A DNA stretch of 64,000 bases from Actinomadura craniellae (GCF_003289645.1 NZ_QLYX01000018.1:62001-126000), one strand, 5' to 3'; positions 50,594 through 58,283 are shown, counted from the stretch's first letter. Notes: generated by a model not told the origin, from the letters alone. A program made the numbers and translations.

Positions 50594-50965
50594 GTGGCGG
50601 CCCAGCACACGATGCCCTCGCCGGTCCGGACCGTCCGGGTCCTGCTCCTCCTCGCCGCGCTGCTGACCTTGATGGCGGCGCTGGACGGCGGCCTCCGGAT
50701 CGGCGGCTCGGAGGGGTTCGGTGTCGCGTTCGCGTTCGCGCTGCCCGCCGTGGCCGGCCTGGCGGCGGCCTGGGCGATCGAGAAACGCCCGAGCCGGAAG
50801 CTGTGGATCGCCGTCATCGTGCTGGAAGTCCTCTACCTGTTCTGGCAGTTCGGCCGGATCTCCGACGGCGACCCCTTCGGCCTGCTGGGACTGGTCTTCC
50901 CGATCGCGATCCTCGTCCTGGTCAGCCGCTCGTCGGCACGGGACTACTTCTACCGCGCCCGGTGA
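50594..50965 (+). CDS. Small four-helix membrane protein
   Basis: A 123-residue protein with four predicted helices: VRVLLLLAALLTLMAALDGG, VAFAFALPAVAGLAAAWAIE, LWIAVIVLEVLYLFWQFGRI, FGLLGLVFPIAILVLVSRSS. GTG at 50594 has GGGAG 6 nt upstream. Unknown function. Confidence 0.6.
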   Translation: MAAQHTMPSPVRTVRVLLLLAALLTLMAALDGGLRIGGSEGFGVAFAFALPAVAGLAAAWAIEKRPSRKLWIAVIVLEVLYLFWQFGRISDGDPFGLLGLVFPIAILVLVSRSSARDYFYRAR

Positions 50966-51113
50966 GGCGCGGGCCGGGCCACCCCCCGAAGGTGATCCGG
51001 CTCACGGAGCCGGCCCTGACCTGGGCCCACGGGCAGGCCCTTGTGACACCCGGTTCATTTAGGTCTCCGGACCCTGGGAACCGGGGGCGACGATCACTAG
51101 CCTCCCGGCTGAG

Positions 51114-52190
51114 GTGATCTGTGTGTTTTTGCCCCAGCGTCGCTCCCCGCGTTCACCGGCGCAGCCTGGTGACCGCGGCGAGGGCGCCGCCCCCTACATC
51201 GGCGTCATCATGCTGGTGGCCGTGCTGGTGGGCGCGCTCGTCACCTCCAACATCCCCGCCCGCATCTACACCGGCGTCGGGACCGCCATCTGCGAGGTCT
51301 CCCAGGACCCCGGGTGCGACCGGCCGAGCCCGTCGGTCGTCCAGGTCAGCGGCGGCCCGCGGGACCCGGCCCACCTGCCGGCCCACCAGCTCGCGGGGCA
51401 GGAGTCCCCGGACGACGGCAACTGCTGGGACTGGCTGAGCTGGGCCTGCAGCGCCGTCGACGGGCTGCGGCTGGGCACCTGGGACGTCATCACGGACGCC
51501 TGGGACGGGATCACCTTCGTCGGCTGCCTGGTGCACATCTGCAGCCACGAGGGGTTCAAGAGCAACTGGGGCAGCATCGGCGCGCTGTTCACCACCAACC
51601 CGCTGACCACGCTCGAGACCATCTGGAACGAGGCCACCGAACCGGTCCGCACCGACTGGAACGAGGGGCGCGAGGTCCGCGCCGTCTTCCGGGCCATCCC
51701 CAGCGTTCTCGGCATCGTCTTCGGCGGCAAGGGCCTCACCAAGCTCAAGAACCTGGGCAAGGGCGACCAGAAACCTCCCGATCCGCCACCGACCCGCCAT
51801 GTGCCCGCCGAACCTCCAGACGTGCGGATCATGTCCAGCAGGCAGAATCCCACGCAGAACATGCGCGTTTTCCAGGAGGCGCAGATAGGGGACGGATTCA
51901 GCGGCGTGTACGATACGAGGACCGGCCATTTCGAGGCACGCCTGAGCAGCGGCCCCAATGCCGTGGTGGATCGTTATGGCGGGCACGGGAAGACCAATGA
52001 TGAGGTGTTCGGCGGTTCTCGCCAGACTGTCGGGTTCGTCGCCATCCGAACTGAATACGGATATGAGATCCGCTGGAACTCCTACAGCGTGAACAACGAG
52101 AACTGGGGCGACCGGGCCGCACCGCAGCAGTACCGGCAAGGCGTCATCGACGCGATGAAGGCGGCGACGGGACTGGAAGTCCGGGGCTAG
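51114..52190 (+). CDS. Secreted polymorphic-toxin-like protein
   Basis: A 358-residue protein with an N-terminal membrane/signal helix (YIGVIMLVAVLVGALVTS, residues 28-45), a Cys-containing spacer and a hydrophobic stretch RAIPSVLGIVFGGKGLTKLK. The C-terminal domain of about 115 residues (FSGVYDTRTGHFEARLSSGP, FGGSRQTVGFVAIRTEYGY, NENWGDRAAPQQYRQG) looks like a polymorphic-toxin tip. It is followed 17 nt later by a SMI1/KNR4-like gene, the usual immunity family. GTG 51114 or GTG 51123 (GAGG 8 nt upstream) may be the start. Confidence 0.65.
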   Translation: MICVFLPQRRSPRSPAQPGDRGEGAAPYIGVIMLVAVLVGALVTSNIPARIYTGVGTAICEVSQDPGCDRPSPSVVQVSGGPRDPAHLPAHQLAGQESPDDGNCWDWLSWACSAVDGLRLGTWDVITDAWDGITFVGCLVHICSHEGFKSNWGSIGALFTTNPLTTLETIWNEATEPVRTDWNEGREVRAVFRAIPSVLGIVFGGKGLTKLKNLGKGDQKPPDPPPTRHVPAEPPDVRIMSSRQNPTQNMRVFQEAQIGDGFSGVYDTRTGHFEARLSSGPNAVVDRYGGHGKTNDEVFGGSRQTVGFVAIRTEYGYEIRWNSYSVNNENWGDRAAPQQYRQGVIDAMKAATGLEVRG

Positions 52191-52207
52191 TTCCTCGGGA
52201 GGGCGAC

Positions 52208-52612
52208 ATGTCACATTCGATTGGCGGGCTGGAACTTCCGCAGGAGCTGGTTTCGGCCATTCAGTCGGGCCGGTGGACGCCCCCCGAGGACACCGGAACA
52301 TACCTGTCCGTCTTCGGCGAGGAGCCCGAGCAGCCGGAGTTCTACGACCTTGACGGAATGGCCCGCCAGAACGAATCCTGGCAGCGGCTGCCGAGCGAGA
52401 AGGTTTTCGGCGAGGAGATCGCCGGGGTCAGCCTCGGCATCGACCCCCGGCGCTCCCTGGTGATCGGCGATCTCGGCCCCGACCTGCCGATCGCCCTCGA
52501 CTACCGCGCCGGCGGCGATCCGAGAGTTCTCTACCTGGCGTACCAGGGCCGGCCCGTCTGGAAGCTGGTCGCGGCGGACGTGGAATCGCTGCTGCTTCGG
52601 CTCGGCGCCTGA
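52208..52612 (+). CDS. SMI1/KNR4 (SUKH)-like immunity protein
   Basis: A 134-residue acidic soluble protein: LPQELVSAIQSGRWTPPEDT, FYDLDGMARQNESWQRLPSE, IDPRRSLVIGDLGPDLPIAL, DYRAGGDPRVLYLAYQG, SLLLRLGA. This is the SUKH pattern of immunity proteins encoded right after toxins. It presumably protects the cell from the upstream protein. Confidence 0.68.
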   Translation: MSHSIGGLELPQELVSAIQSGRWTPPEDTGTYLSVFGEEPEQPEFYDLDGMARQNESWQRLPSEKVFGEEIAGVSLGIDPRRSLVIGDLGPDLPIALDYRAGGDPRVLYLAYQGRPVWKLVAADVESLLLRLGA

Positions 52613-53076
52613 GGCTTCCCGGCCCACCCGGCCCGCAGAGGCGCTCCCCCGCCGGTCCCGGCGCGGGATCATGACCCGTCGCCCCAGGTCGTGGCTTGAT
52701 CGCCGGATTACGTGAAGAAGATTCACAAATACCTCAGGGTCTCATTGTCGTTACCCAGCGCTATAGACGGAACTACTCGCAGATATTGACTGGTTGTCAG
52801 GCATCGGATTACATAGCGTTATCTCCTGCGGTGAAGGTACGAAAGAACGGCGCCGCAGACTTCAATGGGGCGGACTTTTCACCTGAAATGCTGCCGCCCC
52901 GGAAGGGGGTCTACCTTATGCCGCGATACGGGTAATTGCGGACAAAGGCAACGGGTTCCTCAGTCCCCGATGCTCCGCGACCGTGTTCGCGGTGGCCGTC
53001 CCTTCGCCCATTTCTCGGAGCGGGGCGAAACCAACCTCCACCCGTTCCGGAACGGTATGAAGAAAGGAGCAGGAGA
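52613..53076. other. Gap upstream of the RiPP precursor gene
   Basis: About 460 bp. The first part holds a GC-rich hairpin (arms CGCCGG 52650-52655, CCGGCG 52658-52663), a possible terminator of the toxin operon. The middle (52690-52930) is clearly AT-richer and holds a possible promoter, TTGACT (52786-52791) with TTACAT 17 bp later (52809-52814). A TTG-initiated frame of 79 codons at 52696 is not convincing. The rest is probably the 5' leader of the precursor. Confidence 0.45.
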
Positions 53077-53229
53077 ATGTCCGACAACCTCATCGAGACC
53101 GTGGCCCCCCACCTCGCGCCGCCCATCACCAGGCAGCCCGGTGGGACCGCCGCCGACAGCGGCGAGGGCGCCGACCTGGCCATGATGTGCGTCATGCCGA
53201 TGATGTTCGCCGGGGACGACGACGACTGA
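53077..53229 (+). CDS. Candidate RiPP precursor peptide
   Basis: A 50-residue peptide. The leader part (1-35) begins MSDNLIETVAPHLAPPITRQ, then a Gly/Ala/Asp stretch ending in GEGADLA. A Met-rich hydrophobic core follows at 36-45 (MMCVMPMMFA), then GDDDD as an acidic C-terminal tail. ATG 53077 has AGGAG at 53065-53069 and again at 53071-53075. It is placed before two PatA/PatG-like proteases, separated by a hairpin. Leader, short core and acidic follower fit a cyanobactin-type substrate, where the protease cuts on both sides of the core. There is only one Cys and no Ser/Thr in the core. This is inference; no known precursor family is recognised. Confidence 0.68.
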   Translation: MSDNLIETVAPHLAPPITRQPGGTAADSGEGADLAMMCVMPMMFAGDDDD

Positions 53230-53297
53230 CGACCACGTCGTCCTCCCTGGTAGGTCACCCGCCGTAGCAGGCCGCGGCGCGTGACCGGTACGGGTGG

Positions 53298-53328
53298 TCA
53301 CCGGCGGAGCACGGCACCCCGCCGGTGA
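53298..53328 (+). terminator. Hairpin between precursor and proteases
   Basis: TCACCGGCGG (53298-53307) and CCGCCGGTGA (53319-53328): a perfect 10-bp stem with an 11-nt loop in the 160-bp gap after the precursor. It probably acts as a partial terminator or RNA stabiliser, giving more precursor than enzyme, a common RiPP layout. Confidence 0.6.
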
Positions 53329-53388
53329 TCATCCTCCCGTCCGACTCGCTTCGCGTAGCGCCGCGCCCTCCCGATGGAGCGTCTTTGG

Positions 53389-55245
53389 ATGAGTGATGTT
53401 CCCGCCCTTCCCGGACTGGCCGAACTCTGGCGCCAGACCACGGGAGACGAACAGATTCGCATCGCCGTCATCGACGGCCCCGTGGACCGCGACCACCCCG
53501 TCCTGGCGGGTGCGAATCTCTCCCGGCTGGCCGGAGTGTGGCCGGAAGAGGGCTTCGCAGGGGCCAAGGCCGCGCACGGCACGGCGGTGGCGAGCGTCAT
53601 TTTCGGCCGGCACGACGGCGAGGTCTCCGGAATCGCCCCGAACTGTAGCGGGCTGAGCATTCCGGCCTTCTCCGACCGGCGATCAAAAACCTCCCAATTG
53701 GAGATCGCCCGCGGTATCGAACTGGCGGTGGAGGCCGGCGCCCACGTCATCAACATCAGCGGCGGGCAGCTCAGCCCCTCGGGCGAGGCCGAGGACGTCC
53801 TGGCCGGCGCGGTGCGCCTGTGCCAGGAACGGAACGTGCTGCTGGTGGCGGCCGCGGGCAACGACGGCTGCTTCTGCGTGCACGTCCCCGCCGCGCTGCC
53901 CTCCGTCCTGGCGGTGGGGGCCCTGGACGACTCCGGGCACCCGCTGCCGATGAGCAACCGGGGCCCGGAGTACCGGCACCAGGGAATCCTGGCCCCCGGC
54001 GAGAACATCCTCGTCGCCGCGCCCGGCGGCGGCACGGCGCGGCGGACCGGGACCAGCCTCGCCGCCCCCATCGTCTCCGGCGTGGCGGCGCTGCTGCTGT
54101 GCCTGCAAGTCCGGTCCGGCCGCGCTCCGGACCCGCTCGCGGTCCGCGCCGCGCTGCTCGCCGGCGCCGACCCCTGCCCGTTCGAGGAACCCGACACCTG
54201 CCTCCCCTACCTGTCCGGGGTGCTGAACATAGAGAGAGCGGTGGAAGCCGTGACGACCAGTCCGATCGAATCAACCGAGCCCGCAGCGCAGACGCCTCCC
54301 GCCGAGGAAGTGCACGCCACCACCACGCCGTGCGCCTGTACCGGGGCCGCGCCGCCCCCTCCGGCGGTGGTGGTCTCGGCGGAGGAGCCCGCCCCGAAGC
54401 AGCAGTGGAACCCGCTGGTGTACGCCATGGGGGTGCTGGGCTACGACTTCGGCACCGAGGCCCGCCGCGACTCGTTCAAGCAGATCATGTCCGCGGTGAC
54501 CATGGACGGCACCGCCGTCCCGGCCAACCCCTACGACGCGCGGCAGCTCGTCGACCACCTGGAGGCGCACCCCTCCGAGGCCAGGACGCTGATCTGGACG
54601 CTGAACCTGGAACTGACCCCCATCTACGCAATCGAGCCGACCGGCCCGTACGCCGCGGACGTGTACCAGCTGCTGACCCGGTTGCTGTCCGGCGAGACCG
54701 CCGGCGAGGAGCACGCCGACTACATCGAGCGGATCGCCATCCCCGGCCGGCTGACCGGCCGCACCGTGCGGCTGTTCTCCGGTCAGGACCTGCCCGTCAT
54801 CGAGGTCGAGCAGCGCCGCGGCATCTACGGCTGGGAGGTCAACCGGCTGGTCCAGGCCGCCACCAGCGCCGCCGACACCCAGCCCGGCGACACCGACCCG
54901 CAGGCCGTCAACCGGACCCTGCGGGAGTTCCTCACCCGGGTGTACTACGACCTGCGCAACCTCGGCGCCACCTCACGCGACCGCGCCCTCAACTTCGCCG
55001 CCACCAACGCCTTCCAAGCCGCCCACACCATCTCCTCCGCCGTCGCCCAAGGCATGGCCCTGGACACCATCCAGGTCGAAAAAAGCCCCTTCTGCCGCAT
55101 CGACAGCGACTGCTGGGACGTCAAACTCCGCTTCTTCGACCCCGAAAACAGCCGCCGCGCCAAACGCATCTACCGCTTCACCATCGACGTCAGCGACATC
55201 CTCCCCGTCACCCTCGGCGACGTCCGCACCTGGTCGGAGACATGA
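53389..55245 (+). CDS. Subtilase with PatA/PatG-type cyanobactin maturation domain (protease 1)
   Basis: A 618-residue protein. The S8 protease (residues 1-250) has a complete triad: Asp29 in RIAVIDGPVDRDHP, His63 in AAHGTAVAS, Ser223 in GTSLAAPIVSG, and oxyanion Asn158 in AAAGNDG. A Pro/Thr/Cys linker of about 80 residues follows. From about residue 340 comes the cyanobactin PatA/PatG C-terminal domain: VYAMGVLGYDFGTEARRDSF, LIWTLNLELTPIYAIEP, RIAIPGRLTGRTVRLFSGQ, RRGIYGWEVNRL. ATG 53389 aligns gap-free with protease 2 (LP at 7-8, LW at 13-14). No signal peptide, so it works in the cytoplasm. The last 312 bp are repeated in protease 2. Confidence 0.88.
   Translation: MSDVPALPGLAELWRQTTGDEQIRIAVIDGPVDRDHPVLAGANLSRLAGVWPEEGFAGAKAAHGTAVASVIFGRHDGEVSGIAPNCSGLSIPAFSDRRSKTSQLEIARGIELAVEAGAHVINISGGQLSPSGEAEDVLAGAVRLCQERNVLLVAAAGNDGCFCVHVPAALPSVLAVGALDDSGHPLPMSNRGPEYRHQGILAPGENILVAAPGGGTARRTGTSLAAPIVSGVAALLLCLQVRSGRAPDPLAVRAALLAGADPCPFEEPDTCLPYLSGVLNIERAVEAVTTSPIESTEPAAQTPPAEEVHATTTPCACTGAAPPPPAVVVSAEEPAPKQQWNPLVYAMGVLGYDFGTEARRDSFKQIMSAVTMDGTAVPANPYDARQLVDHLEAHPSEARTLIWTLNLELTPIYAIEPTGPYAADVYQLLTRLLSGETAGEEHADYIERIAIPGRLTGRTVRLFSGQDLPVIEVEQRRGIYGWEVNRLVQAATSAADTQPGDTDPQAVNRTLREFLTRVYYDLRNLGATSRDRALNFAATNAFQAAHTISSAVAQGMALDTIQVEKSPFCRIDSDCWDVKLRFFDPENSRRAKRIYRFTIDVSDILPVTLGDVRTWSET
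54922..55233 (+). repeat. 312-bp perfect direct repeat, copy 1 (end of protease 1)
   Basis: Identical base for base to 57092-57403 (offset 2170). It encodes the last 104 shared residues, from REFLTRVYYDLRNLGATSRD to LGDVRTW. The stretch also uses more AAA, GAA and CAA codons than the surrounding genes. Confidence 0.97.
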
Positions 55246-55472
55246 CCGGGGCGCGGACGGGCCGGGCGGACCTCCTGCCGAAGCAGGCCGCGCCGGTCCG
55301 CAGACCCGAACTGATCCATCCGCACCGCACCGTGGACGTCGTGCACGGCACCCCGGAACAGCTCATCGCCATGCGCCTGCGGCTCGTCCACGGCGCCAAC
55401 TTCAACGACCCCCAGCGGTTCGAGTACCCGAGCTTCGATCGGATGAGGTTCTCCATGCAGGAACGCCCATGA
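55242..55472 (+). CDS. Small unknown protein 1 of the RiPP cluster
   Basis: A 76-residue protein that starts inside the protease 1 stop (ATGA) and ends inside the next start (ATGA). Residues include RRPELIHPHRTVDVVHGTPE, QLIAMRLRLVHGANFNDPQR and FEYPSFDRMRFSMQERP. Rich in Arg/His/Pro with no Cys. No family recognised. The tight coupling means it is made with protease 1. It could be an accessory or recognition protein; a second precursor is less likely. Confidence 0.6.
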   Translation: MTGARTGRADLLPKQAAPVRRPELIHPHRTVDVVHGTPEQLIAMRLRLVHGANFNDPQRFEYPSFDRMRFSMQERP

Positions 55473-55702
55473 CCGGGCCCGCGAAGCCGGCCGCGCCCCG
55501 GCCCAAGCGACCGCGCGCGCCACGGAAGAGCACCCGGAAGAGCCCCGAGCAGAAGCGGCCGGACGACCGGCCCGTGCCGATCGCCCCCGAGTACCACCTC
55601 GACACCGGGCTGGCCGAGTACGGGACGTGGGTGCGCCTGTTCACCGAGGCCGTGCCGCTACCGGACCCCGGCACCTTCCGCCGCGGCCGGATCTGGACGT
55701 AG
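55469..55702 (+). CDS. Small unknown protein 2 of the RiPP cluster
   Basis: A 77-residue protein, coupled by ATGA to the previous gene. The first 32 residues are very basic (KPAAPRPKRPRAPRKSTRKS), perhaps disordered or nucleic-acid binding. The rest has PEYHLDTGLAEYGTWVRLFT and PLPDPGTFRRGRIW. No family recognised. It ends 6 nt before protease 2. Confidence 0.58.
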   Translation: MTGPAKPAAPRPKRPRAPRKSTRKSPEQKRPDDRPVPIAPEYHLDTGLAEYGTWVRLFTEAVPLPDPGTFRRGRIWT

Positions 55703-55708
55703 GTGGTC

Positions 55709-57415
55709 ATGCCCACCATCGAGGAGCTCCCGGACGTCCGGGACCTGTGGGAGGACACCCTGGGCGACCCCGGCCTCACCATCGGCCTGGTCGAGAGCCT
55801 GCCCGACCTCTCACACCCGTGCTTCGCCGGGGCCGACCTGACCCTGCTCGACCCCGGGTGGCTGCCCGAGACGCCGGTGGACGACTTCTACATGTTGCAC
55901 GCGACGTTCGTCGCCAGCGTCCTGTTCGGCCAGCACGACGGTCCGGTCAAGGGGTTGGCGCCGCGGTGCCGGGGCGTCGTCGTCCCGGTGCTGCGCGAGG
56001 AGGTCACGGCGCTGGACCCGATGAACTACGCCCGGGCCATCGACGCGCTCCTCGACGCGGGCGCCGACATCATCCACTTCGCCGGCGGGCAGCCCACCGT
56101 CTCCGACGGCACCGACGAGCTGGTCAGGCGGGCGGTCGAGAAGGCCACCGCCGCGGGTGTCCTCGTCGTCTCCCCGGCGGGCAACGACTACGGCCGGAGC
56201 CGCCGCACCCCCGGCATGCTGCCCCAGGTGCTGGCCGTGGGGGCGATGGACGACCAGGGCCGGATGTTCAACTTCAGCAACTGGGGCCCGCAGTACCGCG
56301 ACCACGGCATCGTCGCCCCGGGCGGCAACATCGTCGCGGCGGTACCGGGCGGCGGCACCGAGGCGCGCAAGGGGACGAGCGTCTCCGCGCCGATCGTCAC
56401 CGGCGTCGCCGCGCTGCTGGCGAGCCTGCGCCGGGCGCGCGGGCTGCCGGCCGACCCGCTCGCGGTCCGGGACGCCCTCCTCGCCGGCGCCCTGCCGTGC
56501 ACGCCCGAGCAGAGCCGCGGCGAACCGGACCGCTGCCTGTCGGGCCGGCTGCACATCCCGGGGGCGCGGCGGTTCGCCCTGGACCCCGGCGTGGTGACCT
56601 CGGCGCGGGAGCCGGACCGGCCGCCGCAGGTGTACGCGCTGGGGGTGCTGGGCTACGACTTCGGCACCGAGGCGCGGCGCGACTCCTTCACCCAGGCGAT
56701 GGAGTCCGGCGGCCCGCACGACGCCCGGCGGATGGTCGACCACCTGGAGGCGCACCCCTCCGAGGCCAAGGGGTTGATCTGGACGCTGAACCTGGAACTG
56801 ACCCCCATCTACGCGATCGAGCCGGCCGGCCCGTACGCCGCGGACGTGTACGAGTTACTGGTCCGGTTGCTGTCCGGTGAGACCGCCGGCGAGGAGCACG
56901 CCGACTACATCGAGCGGATCGCCGTCCCCGGCCGGCTGACCGGCCGCACCGTGCGGCTGTTCTCCGGGCAGGTCCTGCCCGTCATCGAGGTCGAGCAGCG
57001 CCGCGGGGTCTACGGCTGGGAGGTCAACCGGCTCATGTCGGCGGCCGTGCGGGCCGCCGGCGGCGACGAGCGGGCCGTCCAGGGGCCGCTCCGGGAGTTC
57101 CTCACCCGGGTGTACTACGACCTGCGCAACCTCGGCGCCACCTCACGCGACCGCGCCCTCAACTTCGCCGCCACCAACGCCTTCCAAGCCGCCCACACCA
57201 TCTCCTCCGCCGTCGCCCAAGGCATGGCCCTGGACACCATCCAGGTCGAAAAAAGCCCCTTCTGCCGCATCGACAGCGACTGCTGGGACGTCAAACTCCG
57301 CTTCTTCGACCCCGAAAACAGCCGCCGCGCCAAACGCATCTACCGCTTCACCATCGACGTCAGCGACATCCTCCCCGTCACCCTCGGCGACGTCCGCACC
57401 TGGGTTGAACCATAG
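55709..57415 (+). CDS. Subtilase with PatA/PatG-type domain (protease 2), catalytic Asp replaced
   Basis: A 568-residue paralogue of protease 1. His64 (MLHATFVAS), Asn159 (SPAGNDY) and Ser224 (GTSVSAPIVTG) are kept. The position of catalytic Asp29 is Glu29 (LTIGLVESLPDLSHP), and the HG after the Asp strand is HA. The protease may therefore be weak, altered or a pseudo-enzyme. The linker is short. The PatA/PatG domain runs from about residue 308 (VYALGVLGYDFGTEARRDSF). In cyanobactins PatA cleaves the leader and PatG cleaves and macrocyclises. GTG 55703 is an alternative start, but ATG 55709 aligns exactly with protease 1. Confidence 0.86.
   Translation: MPTIEELPDVRDLWEDTLGDPGLTIGLVESLPDLSHPCFAGADLTLLDPGWLPETPVDDFYMLHATFVASVLFGQHDGPVKGLAPRCRGVVVPVLREEVTALDPMNYARAIDALLDAGADIIHFAGGQPTVSDGTDELVRRAVEKATAAGVLVVSPAGNDYGRSRRTPGMLPQVLAVGAMDDQGRMFNFSNWGPQYRDHGIVAPGGNIVAAVPGGGTEARKGTSVSAPIVTGVAALLASLRRARGLPADPLAVRDALLAGALPCTPEQSRGEPDRCLSGRLHIPGARRFALDPGVVTSAREPDRPPQVYALGVLGYDFGTEARRDSFTQAMESGGPHDARRMVDHLEAHPSEAKGLIWTLNLELTPIYAIEPAGPYAADVYELLVRLLSGETAGEEHADYIERIAVPGRLTGRTVRLFSGQVLPVIEVEQRRGVYGWEVNRLMSAAVRAAGGDERAVQGPLREFLTRVYYDLRNLGATSRDRALNFAATNAFQAAHTISSAVAQGMALDTIQVEKSPFCRIDSDCWDVKLRFFDPENSRRAKRIYRFTIDVSDILPVTLGDVRTWVEP
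57092..57403 (+). repeat. 312-bp perfect direct repeat, copy 2 (end of protease 2)
   Basis: Identical to 54922-55233. The flanking parts of the two PatA/PatG domains are similar but diverged, so the perfect block suggests recent gene conversion rather than a young duplication of the whole gene. Confidence 0.97.
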
Positions 57416-57428
57416 AAAGGAATCGCGA

Positions 57429-58283
57429 ATGTCCGAGCTCAACAGCAGGGCCGGTGAAATCGATGTGCCCTGGAACCTCATCATCCCGGAGGCCGACATC
57501 TACCTGGTGGGTTACGGGATGCGGATGCCCAACGACTTCACCCTCGAAATGCTCGCCGTCCTCAAGCGCTGCCAGCGGATCTTCGCCGTGCCCCCGATCA
57601 ACGCCCCGGAGTTCGGCATCCCGCGGATGGAGAACCTGCTGCACTTCTACGCCCCGGACAAGAACCGGCACAAGACCTACCGGGAGATGCTGGAACTGAT
57701 CCTGGACGCCGCCGCCGAGGACGCCCCGGTCGCGCTGGCCACGTACGGCAGCGCCATGGTCGGCACCTTCGTCGCCCACCGCATCCTGGAGGAGGCGCCC
57801 GAGCGCGGCCTCACCGTGCACGTGACCAACGCCGTGTCGTCCTTCGACGGCATCTGGGCGGACCTCAACATCGAGCCCTTCTACGGGTTCGAGATCTGGG
57901 AGGCCACCGCCTTCGTCAAGCTGGAGATCCAGCCCGACCCGCGGGTCAACCTGCTGCTCCCGCAGGCGCCCATCTTCGGGGTGGCGAAGGGCCCGGACAT
58001 CTCCCGGCTGACGATGGAGACCAGCTCGACCCTGGTCGACCTGCGCGACTACCTGCTGCGCTTCTATCCCCCCGAGCACCGGGTGCACTTCATCAAGACC
58101 GGCTCCGGGGCCGGGCCGCGCTCCGTCGGCCCGGCCATCGAGACCCTGCCGCTGGCCGAACTCCACCGCTCCGGCCGGAACCAGGGCAGCACGCTGCTCG
58201 TGCCCCGCATGGACTCGGGCGAGGAGTTGAACTTCCGGCAGCCGGCCGCGGCGACCGAGATGCCGGCCGTAGCGGCCGGCTGA
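57429..58283 (+). CDS. Borosin-like peptide N-methyltransferase (TP-methylase fold)
   Basis: A 284-residue SAM-dependent tetrapyrrole-methylase-fold protein. SAM loop IYLVGYGMRMPNDFTLEML. Tyr74, Arg80, Tyr84 and Tyr106 have the same mutual spacing as the active-site residues Tyr66, Arg72, Tyr76 and Tyr98 of the fungal borosin enzyme OphMA. APDKNRHKTYREMLE, TYGSAMVGTFVAHRILEEAP, AVSSFDGIWADLNIEP and IWEATAFV align with the same family. It has no fused core peptide, so it would be a split-borosin type acting on a separate precursor, methylating backbone amides. AAAGGAA is 7 nt before ATG 57429. It follows protease 2 by 13 nt and is the last gene of the operon. Confidence 0.8.
   Translation: MSELNSRAGEIDVPWNLIIPEADIYLVGYGMRMPNDFTLEMLAVLKRCQRIFAVPPINAPEFGIPRMENLLHFYAPDKNRHKTYREMLELILDAAAEDAPVALATYGSAMVGTFVAHRILEEAPERGLTVHVTNAVSSFDGIWADLNIEPFYGFEIWEATAFVKLEIQPDPRVNLLLPQAPIFGVAKGPDISRLTMETSSTLVDLRDYLLRFYPPEHRVHFIKTGSGAGPRSVGPAIETLPLAELHRSGRNQGSTLLVPRMDSGEELNFRQPAAATEMPAVAAG

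Noticed and set aside
52696-52935. TTG-initiated frame of 79 codons in the gap before the RiPP precursor
   Set aside because: No ribosome-binding site and the composition does not match the coding bias. The region is better explained as promoter and leader.
54922-57403. 312-bp direct repeats as ends of a transposon
   Set aside because: They are the C-terminal coding parts of two paralogous proteases. No transposase and no target-site duplication were seen.
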